DNA of 6,735 bases, taken from assembly GCA_013336205.1 (NCBI GenBank), contig JAAXUD010000154.1, positions 1-6,735 of the forward strand, read 5' to 3'. Shown in pieces: positions 4,862 through 6,735 of this stretch. The stretch's first letter is position 1. Every line of letters begins with the position of its first letter. The notes under the pieces were generated by a model. The model ran no database searches, was not told the origin of the DNA, and saw only the letters and a list, made by a program, of their open reading frames with translations. Source of the DNA: Lentimicrobium sp. (lineage in GTDB: Bacteria; Bacteroidota; Bacteroidia; Bacteroidales; Lentimicrobiaceae). Both the position numbers and the translations under genes were made by a program.

Positions 4862-6735
4862 ATGATAAATGCAAAAACGGGCTTTATACCCGACATATTT
4901 TCCTTTTCGCCTGTTCGTTACCTGAAGAGTATTTCATCCCGAAATACCGACAATCAGGAACCTTTCCGGTCGGAACTTTATAGTTCGGATCAGATGAATC
5001 AGCATGGCGAGGTGCTGGCCCGATCGCATAAACTCCTGAAGCGAAACACCGGTGATCAACTCCTGAAGCGGCTATTTAAGAATGAAAAAATGCTGCTTGA
5101 AGTCCGAAAACTTTTAGTTGAAAGCATTCGTTCGGGCAAAAATATTGTGACTCCTGCTGCAGAATGGCTACTCGATAATTTTTATCTGATCGAAGAACAG
5201 ATCGTTATTGCCAGGAAGCATTTACCAAAAGGTTACAGCGAAGATCTGCCTTATCTTGCCAACGGTATATCGGCCGGAATGCCACGTGTTTATGATATTG
5301 TGCTTGAAATTATATCGCACAGCGATGGGCGTGTTGATATAAAAAGTCTTACCAGTTTTATTGATGCCTATCAGAAATATACCGTTCTCACACTAGGCGA
5401 ATTATGGGCAATACCAATTATGCTCAGATTGGCCGTTATTGAAAATCTTCGAAGGATTGCTGTGAGTGTTGCCAGTGACCTGATTGATCAGAACCTTGCT
5501 GATTACTGGGCTGACAAGATGATGGTTACACTGGAAAATGAACCTGGCAATCTGGTTCTGACAGTTGCCGATATGGTGAGAACAAAGCCATTATTAGAAG
5601 GCCCTTTCGTTGCTGCATTTACAAGAAAGCTTCAGGGTAAAGGCCCAGCGCTGGCTTTGCCATTGAGTTGGATGGAACAGCAGCTTTCGGGCGTCGGGCT
5701 GAGTAGCAGCGATCTTGTACGACAAGAAAATCATAAACAGGCAGCTGATCAGGTGTCAGTCCGCAATAGCATAGGCACTTTACGTTTTCTGGGTGGAATG
5801 GACTGGCAGGAGTTTGTTGAAACCCTCAGCCATGTGGAGCAGGTATTACGAGAGGATAGAAATGGGACCTATTCACTAATGGATTTTTCAACCCGCGACA
5901 GCTATCGCCATGTGGTTGAAACTATAGCTAAATACAGCAAATTGTCTGAGACAGAGATCGCTGAAAAAGTTATTGAACTAGCAGGCGAAAACGAAGGTGA
6001 AGATCCTGAATCAAAAAGGAAGGAGCATGTAGGTTATTACCTTATAGACAAAGGGCTCAAGACCACCGAGAAGGCCGTGGGAATGCGGTATTCGCTCAGG
6101 CAAAGATTAAATCGTATGGCTGGCCGGATGCCGGTATTTCTCTACATTTCTTCAATTTTTTCAGCAACCATTGCAAGTACATCCATAATCGGTTATTATA
6201 CATTTAGTTATGGTATTCATAACTGGTTGATGTTAACACTGGTTAGTCTGTTGGTTGCTTCTGGTTCCGCCCAACTGACTGTTTCGCTGGTTAACTGGTT
6301 ATCGACGATTCTGGTAAAACCAAAGCAGCTGCCGAGAATGGATTTCTCCAAAGGAATTCCTCCTGAGTGCCGCACCCTGGTTGTTGTTCCTACCATGTTA
6401 TCAGGCAAGGAATATATCGAAGAGTTGATCGAAGCTCTTGAGATAAGGTTTCTGGCCAACCGGGAAGAACACCTGCATTTTGGTTTATTGACCGACTTTC
6501 TTGATGCTGATGAGGAACATATACCCGGCGATGAAGAATTGCTGGAAATTGCCAGCAAGCGAATTGCAGATCTGAATGAAAAATATTACCAAAATGAACA
6601 AGAAATATTTTTCCTGCTTCATCGCCCCAGAAAATGGAATCCCAGAGAAAAGAAATGGATGGGATACGAACGTAAAAGAGGAAAATTAGCAGCACTCAAT
6701 GCCTTTATTTTAGGGAAAAGTCAGGATGAATTTTC
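4862..6735 (+). CDS. ndvB: Cyclic beta-1,2-glucan synthase, NdvB/Cgs family, N-terminal part (3' end outside window)
   Basis: The ATG at 4862 opens a frame with no stop through the window end (624 full codons); an in-frame TGA at 4841 and no other ATG between fix the start. NdvB/Cgs proteins are inner-membrane enzymes that build and cyclise beta-1,2-glucan from UDP-glucose, and are usually about 2,800 residues, so about a fifth is visible. The cytoplasmic N-terminal region has family-typical segments: ELYSSDQMNQHG near residue 40, TPAAEWLLDNF at 97-107 followed by IEEQI, and GELWAIPIMLRL from 179 followed by ENLRRIA. Two membrane segments follow at about 425-448 and 455-480, ending in the characteristic LVNWL. 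The GT84 glycosyltransferase domain starts after LPRMDFSKGIP with TLVVVPTML near 505-513, then HFGLLTDFLDADEE at 539-552 and RPRKWNPREKKWMGYERKRG at 588-607. The later catalytic motifs and the C-terminal GH94-like phosphorylase/chain-length domain lie beyond the window. No frameshift is seen. It is preceded by a long non-coding region, so it is probably transcribed alone. The exact glucan product in this organism is inferred from family only. Confidence 0.93.
   Translation, partial: MINAKTGFIPDIFSFSPVRYLKSISSRNTDNQEPFRSELYSSDQMNQHGEVLARSHKLLKRNTGDQLLKRLFKNEKMLLEVRKLLVESIRSGKNIVTPAAEWLLDNFYLIEEQIVIARKHLPKGYSEDLPYLANGISAGMPRVYDIVLEIISHSDGRVDIKSLTSFIDAYQKYTVLTLGELWAIPIMLRLAVIENLRRIAVSVASDLIDQNLADYWADKMMVTLENEPGNLVLTVADMVRTKPLLEGPFVAAFTRKLQGKGPALALPLSWMEQQLSGVGLSSSDLVRQENHKQAADQVSVRNSIGTLRFLGGMDWQEFVETLSHVEQVLREDRNGTYSLMDFSTRDSYRHVVETIAKYSKLSETEIAEKVIELAGENEGEDPESKRKEHVGYYLIDKGLKTTEKAVGMRYSLRQRLNRMAGRMPVFLYISSIFSATIASTSIIGYYTFSYGIHNWLMLTLVSLLVASGSAQLTVSLVNWLSTILVKPKQLPRMDFSKGIPPECRTLVVVPTMLSGKEYIEELIEALEIRFLANREEHLHFGLLTDFLDADEEHIPGDEELLEIASKRIADLNEKYYQNEQEIFFLLHRPRKWNPREKKWMGYERKRGKLAALNAFILGKSQDEF

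Noticed and set aside
6217..6695. Two minus-strand frames of 113 and 101 codons near the right edge
   Set aside because: They lie opposite the clearly coding GT84 region of the glucan synthase; their sequences are low-complexity shadows.

Overview
The window looks like chromosomal DNA of a Bacteroidota bacterium, probably Bacteroidales/Marinilabiliales-like. The evidence is moderately AT-rich sequence, A-rich leaders without clear Shine-Dalgarno sites, two lipoprotein-type signal peptides (one followed by the acidic S-K-E-E stretch typical of surface lipoproteins in this phylum), and a large outer-membrane barrel ending in an aromatic residue. All five genes I can support lie on the + strand; every minus-strand reading frame looks like a shadow.

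Layout: (1) 1-728 is the 3' end of an AMP-forming acyl-CoA synthetase/ligase whose start lies outside the window. (2) 781-1611 encodes a probable surface lipoprotein with an Ig-like N-terminal part and an unassigned C-terminal part, followed by a rho-independent terminator at 1652-1693. (3) 1717-3330 encodes a porin-like outer-membrane beta-barrel protein. It is followed after only 23 bases by (4) 3354-4322, a lipoprotein alpha/beta hydrolase with a complete Ser-Asp-His triad; a strong GAAA-loop terminator (4371-4397) closes this pair. (5) A 539-base non-coding stretch (4323-4861) holds that terminator, several palindromes and two further hairpins. (6) 4862 to the window end is a long open frame encoding the N-terminal 624 residues of an NdvB/Cgs-type cyclic beta-1,2-glucan synthase. 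It has no stop codon before the window ends and is easily missed because of that.

How they may work together: the barrel (gene 3) and lipoprotein hydrolase (gene 4) look like a two-gene operon acting at the outer membrane, perhaps bringing in and cleaving a hydrophobic ester-like compound. The acyl-CoA ligase upstream could activate a resulting carboxylic acid in the cytoplasm, but it is separated by the lipoprotein gene and a terminator, so this link is only inference. The glucan synthase is a separate transcription unit for envelope glucan synthesis.

I see no CRISPR, tRNA, rRNA, insertion sequence or phage element, and no convincing sign of a wholly new system. The points most worth a second look are the barrel-hydrolase pair, the unassigned lipoprotein domain, the terminator placed almost on top of the barrel gene's start, and the hairpin-rich region ahead of the glucan synthase.
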